From Streptomyces sp. TG1A-60 (GTDB taxonomy: Bacteria > Actinomycetota > Actinomycetes > Streptomycetales > Streptomycetaceae): 64,000 nucleotides of DNA. Under the pieces are notes generated by a model that was not told where the DNA came from, made no database searches, and saw only the letters and a list, made by a program, of their open reading frames with translations. The stretch's first letter is position 1. Every line of letters starts with the position of its first letter. Position numbers and translations under genes: made by a program. Shown here piece after piece: positions 7,188-16,154 of the stretch. Where the stretch lies: positions 4,650,001-4,714,000 of the forward strand of contig NZ_CP147520.1 of NCBI RefSeq assembly GCF_037201975.1, read 5' to 3'.

Positions 7188-9563
7188 TTGCTCAGGGGCG
7201 ACCCCGGAGCAGGTAAGTCCACCCTGCTCGAATGGCTGGCCGTCTCCATGGCGCGCCGCTCCTGCCAAGGCCCGCTGGAGTCGTTCAACCACCGCGTGCC
7301 GTTCCTGCTGCGGCTACGCGACATGTACGCGCCGCGGTGGAAGCAGGTGGAGGGTCTCGACGGGGTGCCACCCGAGCCCGAGCGGTTCCTCGACTTCAAC
7401 CGGATGGCGGTCGGCTCCGCGCCGCCCGACGGATGGATCCGCCGCATGCTCGACCAGGAGCGGGCACTGCTCCTCGTCGACGGCTTGGACGAGGTGTTGG
7501 AAGCCCACCGGGACGGCGTCATCGACTGGATCAGCCAGCTGCTCCGGGACCACCCGCAACTGCACATCATCGTCACCGGACGCCCAGAGGCCCTGCGTGA
7601 CTGGCCGCCGCCGCAGCGGCTCGGGTTCGCCGAGATCAAGTTGCTTGAGCTGAACGGAGAACAACGGGCCGAGCTGATCCACAAGTGGCACGAGGCGGCT
7701 GCCCTCGGGGTCCGTTCCGCCCGCTTCGGGGATGAGGAGCGCGAACGCAGGATCAGTCGGCTGACCGATCTGGAAACCGCCCTCACCCGGCACATCGACG
7801 ACTCCGAGGACCTGTCCGCGCTGGCCGCGACTCCACTCCTGTGCGCCGTGCTGTGCAAGCTCCATGAGGTGCACGGTGCCCGGCTCCCCCGGTTCCGGCA
7901 GGAGCTGTACGCGCGCACCATCAACATGATGCTGGGATTGCGCGACGAGGAACGAGAGGTTCCCGACCTGCTGCCCCACCTGGACGTCGACCAGCGACGG
8001 GCCATCCTCTCCTGGATCGCCGGGTACCTCACCACCGAAGGCGAGCGGGAGATCACCCTCCAGCGCTTCGACGAGAAGGTACGGGAACGGCTGCGCAGCC
8101 TCGGGCGCGACGCCGACACCTACACCGCCGAGGAGATACGCGAGGCCCTGCGCAGACGGAGCGGCCTGCTGGTCGCCCCGAGCGAGGACAGCCTCCGCTT
8201 CAGCCACCGCACGTTCCAGGACTACCTCGCCGCCACGGACATGGTCGCCCAGCGGGCCTTCGGGCAGCTGGCCGGGCATGCGGGGGACGAGACCTGGGGC
8301 GATGTCCTCCGGTTCGCCATGAGCCAGTGCAATCTCGCGGACACGGGGGAGTTCGTCACACAGTTCCGACGCAAACTGCGGCTGGTGACGGACCGCAAGC
8401 TACGGGCGCGGATGCGGTTGGCGGCGGGGTCGTGCATCCCGTACGCGGTGCAGATGGCGGAGGAGGATCGGAGGGCGCTGGCTTCGGGGGCGGCGAAGAC
8501 GTTCTTCTCCGCTGCGAAGAAAGGACCCCTCGGCGGTTCCCACCTGAGCCAGTACGCGGCAGCAGGTCCCGACCTGCTGTCGGCGCTGGAGCGGGGCATC
8601 GAGTGGGAGCATTCAGAGCTCTGCGCATACCTGATCCGTTTGGCCGGCATGGTGGGGGGCCCTGAGGCGGTCCGTTTCCTGGCGCGGATTCCGCGCGAAC
8701 TACGGCAGGGGCTGGCGGAATCCCTCATCTCGGAGTGGGACCGTTTCCCGGGCGCGGAGTACCCCACTGAGTTGCTCACAGGCCTGAACGTCAGCAGAGT
8801 GGTGATCGCCTTCACGGAACAGCTGGACCATGTGCGGGCCCTTGGCCGGGTCGACACCCTTCAGATGACCACGCAGGCTCCCGCCACCGCAGTTGCCGCT
8901 TTTGCCAATGATCACTCTGTCCGTGTTCTGAGCCTGAGCAATGAGGTGTTGCAAGAAGGCTCTTCACTCGCCGGTCTCTCCGCCGCACACACGATGTCCG
9001 CGCTCTCCCTCGGCGGCCCGGGAATTCGGGTGAGCTCTCTGATCGAAAACACCTTGCTGGCGCGCATATGGTTCTGGCGTTCCTGTGACGTCCGGTTCAC
9101 CGCGCCCGCACTCCCCGGTGTCATCGATCTGAGTCTCATCGCGATGCCCGACGACTGGGCGGAACAGGCGGCGGGCTGGACAGGTCTCACCCACCTGGGG
9201 CTCTTCGGCCGGGCGGTGCAGGGGATGGATCGGCTCGGCGATCTGCCCGCCCTCACCCACCTGGTCGTCGGGTGGGAGTCCGCGTACTCGACACCCCGTA
9301 GCCTCGCGCACCCCGGTGTGACACACATGAGTGTCATTTGTGCCAGTGAGTCCTGGGAGTTGGACCTCACCCACGTGCCGATCGTATTCCCCTCCCTGAC
9401 CGAACTCGTGGTCAACACACGTCTGGACAGCCGTCAACCCGTGGACGTGACGAACCTCGGCTCCCTGACGCAACTCCATCTCCGTCTCGTCGGCTTCACC
9501 CCCGACGACGGCCGTGTCCGTGGAGCCGACGCCTTCCCGAAGGACCGACTCAGCTGGGAATAG
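7188..9563 (+). CDS. NACHT-family NTPase with C-terminal leucine-rich-like repeats (C-terminal half of protease-NACHT protein)
   Basis: STAND-type NTPase. Walker A is RGDPGAGKST at the very start, which shows the true domain begins upstream of this ATG-like start. Walker B is ALLLVDGLDEV, and the sensor IIVTGRPEAL is typical of NACHT domains. It is followed by winged-helix-like FSHRTFQDYLAATD and a helical region. The last 250 residues have a repeating pattern of leucine-rich segments (VRVLSLSN, GVIDLSLIAM, GLTHLGLFG, ALTHLVVG, SLTQLHLRL), probably the sensor part. By analogy with NLR-like proteins, ligand recognition by the repeats would drive NTP-dependent assembly and activate the linked protease. 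The upstream half is in a shifted frame, as described for 6280-7167. Confidence 0.85.
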   Translation: MLRGDPGAGKSTLLEWLAVSMARRSCQGPLESFNHRVPFLLRLRDMYAPRWKQVEGLDGVPPEPERFLDFNRMAVGSAPPDGWIRRMLDQERALLLVDGLDEVLEAHRDGVIDWISQLLRDHPQLHIIVTGRPEALRDWPPPQRLGFAEIKLLELNGEQRAELIHKWHEAAALGVRSARFGDEERERRISRLTDLETALTRHIDDSEDLSALAATPLLCAVLCKLHEVHGARLPRFRQELYARTINMMLGLRDEEREVPDLLPHLDVDQRRAILSWIAGYLTTEGEREITLQRFDEKVRERLRSLGRDADTYTAEEIREALRRRSGLLVAPSEDSLRFSHRTFQDYLAATDMVAQRAFGQLAGHAGDETWGDVLRFAMSQCNLADTGEFVTQFRRKLRLVTDRKLRARMRLAAGSCIPYAVQMAEEDRRALASGAAKTFFSAAKKGPLGGSHLSQYAAAGPDLLSALERGIEWEHSELCAYLIRLAGMVGGPEAVRFLARIPRELRQGLAESLISEWDRFPGAEYPTELLTGLNVSRVVIAFTEQLDHVRALGRVDTLQMTTQAPATAVAAFANDHSVRVLSLSNEVLQEGSSLAGLSAAHTMSALSLGGPGIRVSSLIENTLLARIWFWRSCDVRFTAPALPGVIDLSLIAMPDDWAEQAAGWTGLTHLGLFGRAVQGMDRLGDLPALTHLVVGWESAYSTPRSLAHPGVTHMSVICASESWELDLTHVPIVFPSLTELVVNTRLDSRQPVDVTNLGSLTQLHLRLVGFTPDDGRVRGADAFPKDRLSWE

Positions 9564-9598
9564 CACCCCCCTTGCACATCCACCTCCCATCCGCTGAA

Positions 9599-9613
9599 CT
9601 GACGTACCGTCAG
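9599..9613. promoter_or_regulatory. TetR-type operator
   Basis: CTGACGTACCGTCAG has both half-sites intact and ends 32 bp upstream of the DoxX-like gene at 9646. It separates the conflict cassette from the second catabolic block. Confidence 0.75.
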
Positions 9614-9645
9614 AAACCCCACCCCGATGTGGAAGGGCGGCGTCG

Positions 9646-10092
9646 ATGGACACGATCTGGCTCTCCGGTGCCGAATGGCTGGCTGTCCTTCGGATCGGTC
9701 TCGGGCTGTGGTGGCTGGAGAGTTGGCGGCACAAGGACAAGAAGACGTGGTTCGAGGGGGCCGGGATCGCGTGGGCGGCGGGGGTGGCCGGTAATCACCG
9801 GTGGGAGGTGGTGCGACGTGGGTTCGACGTGGTGGTCAAGCCTCGGCCGCGGACCATGGCCCACGTCGTCGCGTACGCCGAACTCGCCCTCGGCCTCGGC
9901 CTGATCCTCGGGTTCCTGACGCCGATCGCGCTGGTCGGCGGGCTGTTGCTCAGTGTGCTCTACCTCGTGCTGATGATCCACGACTGGGCCGAGCAGGGGC
10001 AGAACTCGATGATGGCGCTCATCTCGGTGGTGGGGCTGTTCGGCATGTCCTGGCAGACGTGGTCGGTCGACAGCGCGCTGGGGTTGTTCTGA
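9646..10092 (+). CDS. DoxX-family integral membrane protein
   Basis: A 148-residue protein with about four hydrophobic helices: near the N-terminus (AVLRIGLGLWWLESW), around residues 85-105 (YAELALGLGLILGFLTPIA), the adjoining LVGGLLLSVLYLVLMI, and a last MMALISVVGLFGM. The first helix and the central GLGLILGFLTP match the DoxX/SURF4-like fold. Its biochemical role is unclear; DoxX proteins are often tied to quinone or thiol redox chemistry. The operator at 9599-9613 is just upstream, and the stop overlaps the start of the DUF35 gene (TGATG), indicating an operon in the catabolic regulon. Confidence 0.8.
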   Translation: MDTIWLSGAEWLAVLRIGLGLWWLESWRHKDKKTWFEGAGIAWAAGVAGNHRWEVVRRGFDVVVKPRPRTMAHVVAYAELALGLGLILGFLTPIALVGGLLLSVLYLVLMIHDWAEQGQNSMMALISVVGLFGMSWQTWSVDSALGLF

Positions 10093-10529
10093 TGAGCGGC
10101 GGCGGCGGCGGTGGCGGCGGCGCCGCGCGGTTCGACCTTCCGGAGGCCGACGCGTTCACCCGTACGTACTGGGACGCTGCCGCCGACGGCCGGTTGCTCC
10201 TGCGGCGCTGCGGGGCGACGGACTGCGGGCGCGCTCATCACTGTCCGCGCGAGTTCTGCCCGTACTGCTGGAGCGAGGACGTGCGGTGGGAGGAGGCCTC
10301 CGGGCGCGCCACGCTCTACACCTGGTCCGTCGTCCACCGGAACGATCTGCCGCCGTTCGGGGAGCGGACGCCGTACGTCGCCGCCGTCGTCGATCTCGTC
10401 GAGGGGCCGCGCATGATGAGCGAAGTCGTGGAGTGCGCGGAGGCGGACCTGCGCGTGGGGATGGGGTTGGACGTGGTGTTCCGGGAGGCCGGGGACTTCG
10501 TGGTGCCCGTGTTTCGCGCGCGGTCGTGA
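10092..10529 (+). CDS. DUF35 / OB-fold protein with rubredoxin-like zinc ribbon
   Basis: A 145-residue protein with a Gly-run leader, a zinc ribbon (LRRCGATDCGRAHHCPREFC, then PYC) and an OB-fold (RATLYTWSVVHRNDLPPFG, PYVAAVVDLVEGPRMMSEVV). DUF35 proteins bind acyl-CoA and pair with thiolase-like lipid-transfer proteins. In steroid side-chain degradation such a pair forms a retro-aldolase. The likely partner is the thiolase at 12889-14150, in the same regulon but on the other strand. The ATG overlaps the stop of the DoxX gene, so translation is probably coupled. Confidence 0.85.
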   Translation: MSGGGGGGGGAARFDLPEADAFTRTYWDAAADGRLLLRRCGATDCGRAHHCPREFCPYCWSEDVRWEEASGRATLYTWSVVHRNDLPPFGERTPYVAAVVDLVEGPRMMSEVVECAEADLRVGMGLDVVFREAGDFVVPVFRARS

Positions 10530-10703
10530 GACGGCGCGCGGTTCCATGGGGGCGTGAGGCGTACTGATGAGCGGTCGCCTGAGTCCGCCCTCTGACTCCG
10601 GCTCCGCACGGGGACGCTCCCTGGAGCCCGCTCCGTAGGGCCCGCTCCGTAGGGGAGGGAAAACGCGGTGCGGCCGACGGGCGGTCAGCGGTACCGTCCC
10701 GGC

Positions 10704-11552
10704 ATGCGAGATCGTCATGGCAGCGCACCTCACGAGAACGCACCTCACGACACCGCACGTCACCAGAAGGCACCTCACGAGAACGCGGATGGCGGGTACG
10801 CACCCGTCGACGACCCCGACGGGTACTTCGGTGAAGCCGTCGCCGCGCACTACGACGACACCTCCGCCGACATGTTCACCCCGGCCGCCGTGGAACCGGT
10901 CGTGGAGCTGATCGCCGGGCTCGCGTGCGGGCCGGGAGGGGAGGCTCGGGCGTTGAAGTTCGGGGTCGGCACGGGACGTGTCGCGCTGCCGCTCGCCCGT
11001 CGGGGCGTGCCGGTGCACGGCATCGACATGTCGCGGGCCATGGTGGAGCGGATGCGTGCCAAGCCGGGAGGCGCGGACATCGGTGTCACCATCGGGGACT
11101 TCGCCACCACGCGGGTGGACGGCAGTTTCACCGTCGCCTACCTCGTCTTCAACACGATCAACAATCTCACCACGCAGGACGCCCAGGTCGACTGCTTCCG
11201 CAACGCCGCCGCGCACCTGGTCCCCGGAGGCTGCTTCGTGATCGAGGTCGGCGTGCCGGACCTGCGGCGGCTGCCGCCGGGGCAGAACGCGGTGCCGTTC
11301 CACGTCGGCCCGGAGCGGTTGGGGTTCGACACGTACGACGTGGCGACGCAGGGGACGCGGTCGCACCACGTCATGGTCGTCGACGGGCGGACGGTGTACC
11401 GGTCGATTCCCTTCCGGTACGCCTGGCCGGCCGAGCTGGATCTGATGGCGCGTCTGGCCGGGATGCGGCTGCGGGACCGGTGGGCGGGGTGGAACGGCGA
11501 GCCGTTCACGAACGAGAGCACGCGGCACGTGTCCGTGTGGGAGAAAGTCTGA
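10704..11552 (+). CDS. Class I SAM-dependent methyltransferase
   Basis: About 282 residues. Motif I is seen as ALKFGVGTGRVALPLARRG, followed by HGIDMSRAMVERMRAK (acidic loop), a post-motif VAYLVFNTINNLTTQ and CFVIEVGVPDLRRL. The C-terminal part resembles the Streptomyces methyltransferase-like family with GTRSHHVMVV. The first 35 residues are His/Ala/Asn-rich and come from a short direct repeat around 10720-10790, so the true start may be ATG 10704 or slightly later. The substrate is unknown. It shares the DUF35 gene's strand but lies 174 bp downstream without an operator, so co-regulation is not shown. Confidence 0.8.
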   Translation: MRDRHGSAPHENAPHDTARHQKAPHENADGGYAPVDDPDGYFGEAVAAHYDDTSADMFTPAAVEPVVELIAGLACGPGGEARALKFGVGTGRVALPLARRGVPVHGIDMSRAMVERMRAKPGGADIGVTIGDFATTRVDGSFTVAYLVFNTINNLTTQDAQVDCFRNAAAHLVPGGCFVIEVGVPDLRRLPPGQNAVPFHVGPERLGFDTYDVATQGTRSHHVMVVDGRTVYRSIPFRYAWPAELDLMARLAGMRLRDRWAGWNGEPFTNESTRHVSVWEKV

Positions 11553-11646
11553 GCCGTCCCCCGGGCGCCCGAGCGGCCGGTTCCCCCGGCGCCCCGGTTC
11601 CCTGGCGCCCCGGTCGTCCGAGCGCCTGGTTCCCTGGGCAACACAC

Positions 11647-12369
11647 CTAGGGCCACAGCAACTCGGTGACCCAGCGCTCCCCCTGCCGCCGGTAGGTGAG
11701 CCGTACGTGTCGGCGCCGCGCGTCTCCCTGGAAGAACTCCACCTCGTCCGGCTCCACGACGTACGCCGTCCAGGACGGCACGGCCACGTCCGGCTCCCGT
11801 TCGGCCCGTGCCCAGGCGGCCTCCGACGTGCGCTCCAACTCCTCGTACGAGGACAGGACTTCGCTCTGGCGGCCCACGAGGGCGGCGGCCAGCGCGCCCG
11901 TCGAGCGGGCGTGCAGATCGGCGTGGGCGACCTCGGCGGGCTCGACCGTGACCCGGCCGCGCACCCGTACCTGGCGGCCGAGGAGGGGCCAGTAGAAGCC
12001 GAGCGCGGCGTACGGGCGGGCGGCCAGGTGCCGTCCCTTGCGGCTGCCCGCGTGGGAGGCGAAGTGCCAGCCCCGTGCGTCCACGTCGTGCATCATCACC
12101 GTACGGACGTCCGGCCGCCCCTCCGTGTCCGCCGTCGCCAGCGACATCGTGTGCGGCTCCACCTCCCCGGCCGCCACCACCTGACCGAACCACTCCGTGA
12201 ACAGCGCCGACGGATCGGCGGGCGCGGCCCCCGGGTCGAACAGCGGCAACGCGCTGACCTGCGGATCCCACACCCGCAGAGTCCGCAGGGTCCGCACGAA
12301 CTCGGACGACCGGCTCCGGGGGGCGTCGGGGCGGGAGGAGGGCTGAGGGCGGGAAGGCGGCTCGATCAT
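11647..12369 (-). CDS. Pyridoxamine 5'-phosphate oxidase-like (PdxH family) protein
   Basis: A 240-residue FMN-binding split-barrel protein resembling PdxH. Seen are EPHTMSLATADTEGRPDVRTV, HFASHAGSRKGRHLAARPYAALGFYW (here in two parts: HFASHAGSRKGRHL and ARPYAALGFYW), QVRVRGRVTVEP and the C-terminal signature HVRLTYRR with WVTELLWP. Such proteins oxidise pyridoxamine or pyridoxine phosphate to PLP, though actinobacterial members are not all true PdxH enzymes. A Pro/Ser/Arg-rich leader of about 20 residues precedes the domain. It converges with the methyltransferase gene and is not obviously part of the operator regulon. Confidence 0.8.
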   Translation of the reverse strand: MIEPPSRPQPSSRPDAPRSRSSEFVRTLRTLRVWDPQVSALPLFDPGAAPADPSALFTEWFGQVVAAGEVEPHTMSLATADTEGRPDVRTVMMHDVDARGWHFASHAGSRKGRHLAARPYAALGFYWPLLGRQVRVRGRVTVEPAEVAHADLHARSTGALAAALVGRQSEVLSSYEELERTSEAAWARAEREPDVAVPSWTAYVVEPDEVEFFQGDARRRHVRLTYRRQGERWVTELLWP

Positions 12370-12382
12370 GGGTAGGACGGTC

Positions 12383-12808
12383 TCACGCCGTGCCGAGGTC
12401 GGACGAGACCCACCTCTCGGGGCGCATACGGATGACGACCTGCTCGCCGTGGTTCTTCGTGGCGAAGTCGATGTAGCCGTCGACCCTTTCGGCCGGGAGG
12501 TAGCGGGCGGAGATCTCGCGCAGGTGGTCGAGGGTGGCGGGGGCCGTGTCGATGACGGGGCCCTCGACGGAGACGTAGCGGATGGTGGGTTCGAGGCGGT
12601 CGATCATCAGGGTGAAGCGGCCGGCGGCCTGGATGAGCCGGTTCTTGCGGGTGTCCTGACCGGTCATGACCCAGATCTCGCCGCCGGGTTCGTACTGGTA
12701 CCAGATCGGCACCGTCAGCGGCGCCCTCCCCTCCCCGGCGTCCACGGCCAGCGCGGCCACGTGCGCCTCGGCCAGAAACTCCTCGCGCTCCTTGCGGGAC
12801 AGTGCCAT
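12383..12808 (-). CDS. Pyridoxamine oxidase-like, PPOX-class (probably F420-dependent) protein
   Basis: A 141-residue split-barrel protein. Signatures are EEFLAEAHVAALAVDAGEG, PLTVPIWYQYEPGGEIWVM, TGQDTRKNRLIQAAGRFTLMID and VSVEGPVIDTAP, the usual order of small actinobacterial PPOX proteins. Many members use F420 as cofactor; that is an inference here. It ends 13 bp from the start of the PdxH-like gene and shares its strand with the thiolase upstream, so the order thiolase - PPOX - PdxH-like could be one transcript from the operator at 14155-14169. Confidence 0.82.
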   Translation of the reverse strand: MALSRKEREEFLAEAHVAALAVDAGEGRAPLTVPIWYQYEPGGEIWVMTGQDTRKNRLIQAAGRFTLMIDRLEPTIRYVSVEGPVIDTAPATLDHLREISARYLPAERVDGYIDFATKNHGEQVVIRMRPERWVSSDLGTA

Positions 12809-12888
12809 GTCTCTCCTCCGGGACGACTTCGTCTCCCTGGGACAGCGTGCTCGCGCCCGCACCGTATTCCCGGAGCGGGCGGGTTGCC

Positions 12889-14150
12889 TCACCCCCGTCC
12901 CAGAACCACCGTCCCCGACGAGCAGAACCACCCGCCCGTGCCCGAGGCGACCGCCAGCCGGGGCAGGTGGCCGTCGGAGGCCCGGACCTGGCGTTCCCCC
13001 GCCTCGCCGCGCAGCTGACGTACGGCTTCGACGAGGAGGAAGAGGCCGCGCATGCCGGGGTGTTGGGCGGAGAGGCCGCCGCCGTCGGTGTTGACGGGGA
13101 GGTCGCCGGTGAGGGTGAGGCGGTTGTCCTCGACGAAGGCGCCACCCTCGCCCTTCGCACAGAAGCCGAGGTCCTCCAGGGTCAGGAGGGTCATGTAGGT
13201 GAAGGCGTCGTAGATCTCGGCGAAGTCGATCTCGGCCGGGCCGACACCCGCCCGCTCGAAGGCCAGGCGGCCACTGACCGCCGCCGGGGAGACCGTGAAG
13301 TCCGGCCACTCGGACATGGTCGTGTGGGAGACGTGCTCGCCCGTGCCGAGGATCCAGACGGGGGTGGTCGGCCGGCAGTCCCGTACGTACTCCTCGGCGG
13401 CCAGCAGGACCGCCGCGCCGCCGTCGGAGCGGATGCAGCAGTGGAGCCTGGTGAACGGGTCCGCGATCGGCGGGGAGGAGAGCACGTCGTCGACGGTGAT
13501 CGGCGTGCGGAACATCGCCTCCGGGTTCGCCGCCGCGTTCGTCCGCGCCTGCACGGCCACGGAGGCCAGCTGTTCCAGGGTCGTGCCGTACTCGTGCACG
13601 TGGCGGCGCGCGGCCATGGCGTACTTGGCGATCAGGGTGTGCCCGTAGGGGACCTCGAACTGCAGGGGACCGCGCGCCCCGAAGGAGAGGTTGCCCGTGC
13701 GGCGGCCCGCCTTGACGTCCGCGCGGGCCGTGGAGCCGTAGACGAGGAGGACGACGTTCGCGTGCCCGGCGGCGATCGCGTCCGCCGCGTGCGCCGCCAT
13801 GACCTCCCAGGTCGCACCCCCGACGGAGGTGGAGTCCACCCAGGTGGGCCGCAGGCCCAGATACTCCGCCACCTCCACCGGGGCCAGTGTGCCCAGGCCT
13901 GCCGACGCCAGGCCGTCGATGGCCGCGCGCTCCAGTCCCGCGTCGGCGAGGGCTCGACGGGCGGCCTGCGCGTGCAGGGCGTAGGGGGGACGTCGTCCAC
14001 CCGGCCGCAGTCGGACAGCGCCGCTCCGACGATCGCAACCTTCCGGCGACCACCGTCGCGCGAGACCTTTCGAACGCCGTCGCGTGACGGCGTTCGACGA
14101 CCGGTACCGGGCACGGCAGGCATGGCGGGCACAGGAGGCACGGCAGTCAT
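12889..14150 (-). CDS. Thiolase-like lipid-transfer protein (acetyl-CoA acetyltransferase family), frameshifted
   Basis: About 420 residues once the frame is repaired. The N-terminus holds RRKVAIVGAALSDCGRV. After the frameshift come YALHAQAARRALADAGLE, VDSTSVGGATWEVMAAHAADAIAAG (in two parts, VDSTSVGGATWE and VMAAHAADAIAAG), HEYGTTLEQLASVAV, CIRSDGGAAVLLA, AEIYDAFTYMTLLTLEDLG and LPVNTDGGGLSAQHPGM. This order is that of non-specific lipid-transfer thiolases used in side-chain cleavage of sterol-like CoA esters. The first reading frame stops making sense at 13984-13989, a run of six G. One more base restores PPYALHAQ. An operator lies 5 bp upstream of the ATG, and the DUF35 partner is at 10092-10529. 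Confidence 0.85.
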
Positions 14151-14154
14151 GGAT

Positions 14155-14169
14155 CTGACGGTACATCAG
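14155..14169. promoter_or_regulatory. TetR-type operator, one mismatch
   Basis: CTGACGGTACATCAG has one mismatch in the right half-site and is extended by GATC on both sides. It is 5 bp upstream of the thiolase start and 60 bp from its partner at 14215-14229, centre to centre. Confidence 0.7.
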
Positions 14170-14214
14170 ATCCGGGTCCCCCGGCCCTGTGCTTCGGTCG
14201 CCTTCCGTCCTAAC

Positions 14215-14229
14215 ATGACGGACCGTCAG
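14215..14229. promoter_or_regulatory. TetR-type operator, one mismatch
   Basis: ATGACGGACCGTCAG differs from the consensus at the first base only. It ends 34 bp upstream of the acyl-CoA dehydrogenase start and serves the rightward promoter. Confidence 0.7.
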
Positions 14230-14263
14230 GCAGAGGCCGGAGCGAGCAGAAGGGGGGCCGCCC

Positions 14264-15505
14264 ATGGATGCCCGCTTCACCGCCGAGCAGGAGGATGTCC
14301 GGCGCACGGTACGGGAGTTGCTGCTCAAGCGCTGCGGTCCGGAGGAGGTCCGGGCGGCCGTGCGGACGGGGGATGGATACGACGGCGGGCTGTGGGCCGC
14401 CCTCTCCGAACAGCTCGGGCTGCCGGGGCTCGCCCTGCCCGAGGCGTTCGGCGGTGTCGGCTGCTCGGTGACTGAACTGGCGCTTGCGGCAGAGGAGTTG
14501 GGTCGGGCGCTGGCCCCCTCGCCGCTGCTGTCCACCTCCGTCCTCGTCGCCCCCCTGGTCCTCGCCCTCGGCACCGAGCGTCAGCGCGCCGACCTGCTGC
14601 CCCGCCTCGCCTCAGGCCGCCTCACCGCCGCCCTCGCCGTACCGGGCACCGCACTCGCCACCGCGCTGGCGCTCACCGGCGACAACCGGGGCGAGTGGGC
14701 CGGCGGGGGCCGGGCCGGCGGCGTCCAGGCGCGGCGCGCAGGGGACGGGTGGCGGCTGTACGGGGAGGCCGGGCAGGTCCTCGACGGGCACAGCGCGGGG
14801 CTGTTGGTCGTGGCCGCGCACGCCGGAGGGTTCGCCCGCTCGCGCACGCTGCTGTTTCTCGTGCGCAAGGGGGCGGGCGCCGGTGCGGGGCTCGTGCGGG
14901 TTCGGCAGACCTCCGTCGATGCGACGCGGTCGTTCGCCCGGCTCGAACTGCGGCATGTCGAGGGGGAGTTGCTGGGATCCGACGACAACGTCGATGTGCT
15001 GTCCGCCTTGGCCGACGTCGGGGACTCGGCCGCCGCCGTGCTCGCCGCGGAAGCCGTGGGCGCCGCCGACCGGGCGTTGGAGCGGACCGTCGCGTATGTG
15101 CGGCAGCGGGAGCAGTTCGGGCGGCCGATCGGGTCGTTCCAGGCGGTGAAGCACCGGCTCGCGGACGTGTACGTACGCGTGCTCGCGGCCCGGTCGGCGG
15201 CGTACTACGCGGCCTGGGCTGCTGCCGCCGGACCGCGCGCCGAGGGCGGCGAGGGCGGCGAGCGGGTGGGCGGGCTGGCGCTCGCCCAGGCCCTGGAGGC
15301 GTTGCGGATCGCCGCCGGGGAGGGCATCCAGTTGCACGGCGGGATCGGTTTCACCTGGGAGCACGAGGCGCACCTGTACTTCAAGCGGGCCGCGGGCGAC
15401 GAACTGCTCTTCGGGCCCGTGCACCGGCTGCGCGGGCGGGCGGCCGACTCGGCGGGGGTCCTCACGGTCGACGGGCGGGGCGGGCAGCGGGAGGTGCGGG
15501 GCTGA
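14264..15505 (+). CDS. Acyl-CoA dehydrogenase (FadE-like)
   Basis: A 413-residue FAD enzyme. In order: an N-terminal helical domain (AEQEDVRRTVRELL, LGLPGLALPEAFGGVG), a beta domain with TAALAVPGT, and a C-terminal helical domain with AVGAADRALERTVAYVRQREQFGRPI, SFQAVKHRLADVYV and the GEGIQLHGGIGFTWEHEAH segment. That last segment (given here as IQLHGGIGFTWEHE) is the family's C-terminal signature. The catalytic base was not assigned with confidence. It should desaturate an acyl-CoA. The start ATG 14264 is after a GCAGAAGGGG ribosome-site region. The stop overlaps the start of the next gene (TGATG). Confidence 0.88.
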   Translation: MDARFTAEQEDVRRTVRELLLKRCGPEEVRAAVRTGDGYDGGLWAALSEQLGLPGLALPEAFGGVGCSVTELALAAEELGRALAPSPLLSTSVLVAPLVLALGTERQRADLLPRLASGRLTAALAVPGTALATALALTGDNRGEWAGGGRAGGVQARRAGDGWRLYGEAGQVLDGHSAGLLVVAAHAGGFARSRTLLFLVRKGAGAGAGLVRVRQTSVDATRSFARLELRHVEGELLGSDDNVDVLSALADVGDSAAAVLAAEAVGAADRALERTVAYVRQREQFGRPIGSFQAVKHRLADVYVRVLAARSAAYYAAWAAAAGPRAEGGEGGERVGGLALAQALEALRIAAGEGIQLHGGIGFTWEHEAHLYFKRAAGDELLFGPVHRLRGRAADSAGVLTVDGRGGQREVRG

Positions 15506-16017
15506 TGGCTTCGAAGAGTGCGGCGGGGATGGTGCAGAGCGTGAAGGGCATGGGCGTGCGGTTGGTGCAGAAGGTGTCCTCGGCTCCGGCCTTCGCCCGG
15601 GTCGCACCGCATGTCATCCCGGCGCTGGACCGGGCCGTGCACCGGGTGACCAGGGGCCGGGTCCTCCTCAGCGCGCAGCTGCTTCCCGGCGTCGTCCTGA
15701 CCGCGACCGGGGCGAGGAGCGGGATGCCGCGCCGTACACCGCTGGCCTGTATGCCGGAGGCGGGGGGCGCGAGCTGGATCCTGGTCGGCTCGAACTTCGG
15801 CCGCCCCGGCCACCCCGCGTGGAGCGCCAACCTGCTGGCCCGTCCCGACGCCGAGATCAACTGGAAGGGCCGGGACATCCCGGTCACCGCGCATCTGCTG
15901 CGGGGGGCGGAACGGGCGGCCGTATGGCAGGAGTTGCTGAGCTTCTGGCCGCCGTACTCGACGTATCAGGCACGGGTGGACCGGGAGATCCGGGTGTTCC
16001 GGATCGTACGGCGGTGA
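15505..16017 (+). CDS. Deazaflavin (F420)-dependent nitroreductase-family protein
   Basis: A 170-residue protein. The conserved core is LPGVVLTATGARSGMPRRTPLACM, given here as VLTATGARSG and MPRRTPLACM, followed by WILVGSNFGRPGHPAWSANLLA and a C-terminal FWPPYSTYQARVDREIRVF. This is the DUF385 / Ddn-like fold, which binds F420. The reaction in this pathway is unknown. It overlaps the acyl-CoA dehydrogenase stop by one base, so the two are surely cotranscribed from the promoter near 14215-14229. A related protein is encoded at 43083-43490. Confidence 0.87.
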   Translation: MASKSAAGMVQSVKGMGVRLVQKVSSAPAFARVAPHVIPALDRAVHRVTRGRVLLSAQLLPGVVLTATGARSGMPRRTPLACMPEAGGASWILVGSNFGRPGHPAWSANLLARPDAEINWKGRDIPVTAHLLRGAERAAVWQELLSFWPPYSTYQARVDREIRVFRIVRR

Positions 16018-16154
16018 GGCCGGCCCAAGCCTGCCGGGGCAGAAGTGCCCCGGGCGTACGCCCGTCCCCGGAACGCGGCAGGCGGCACCCTCGCGTGGGG
16101 ACGCCGCCCGCGTGACAGGAACCGCGTCCGGGGCTTGCCCGGGGGTGTGCCTTG

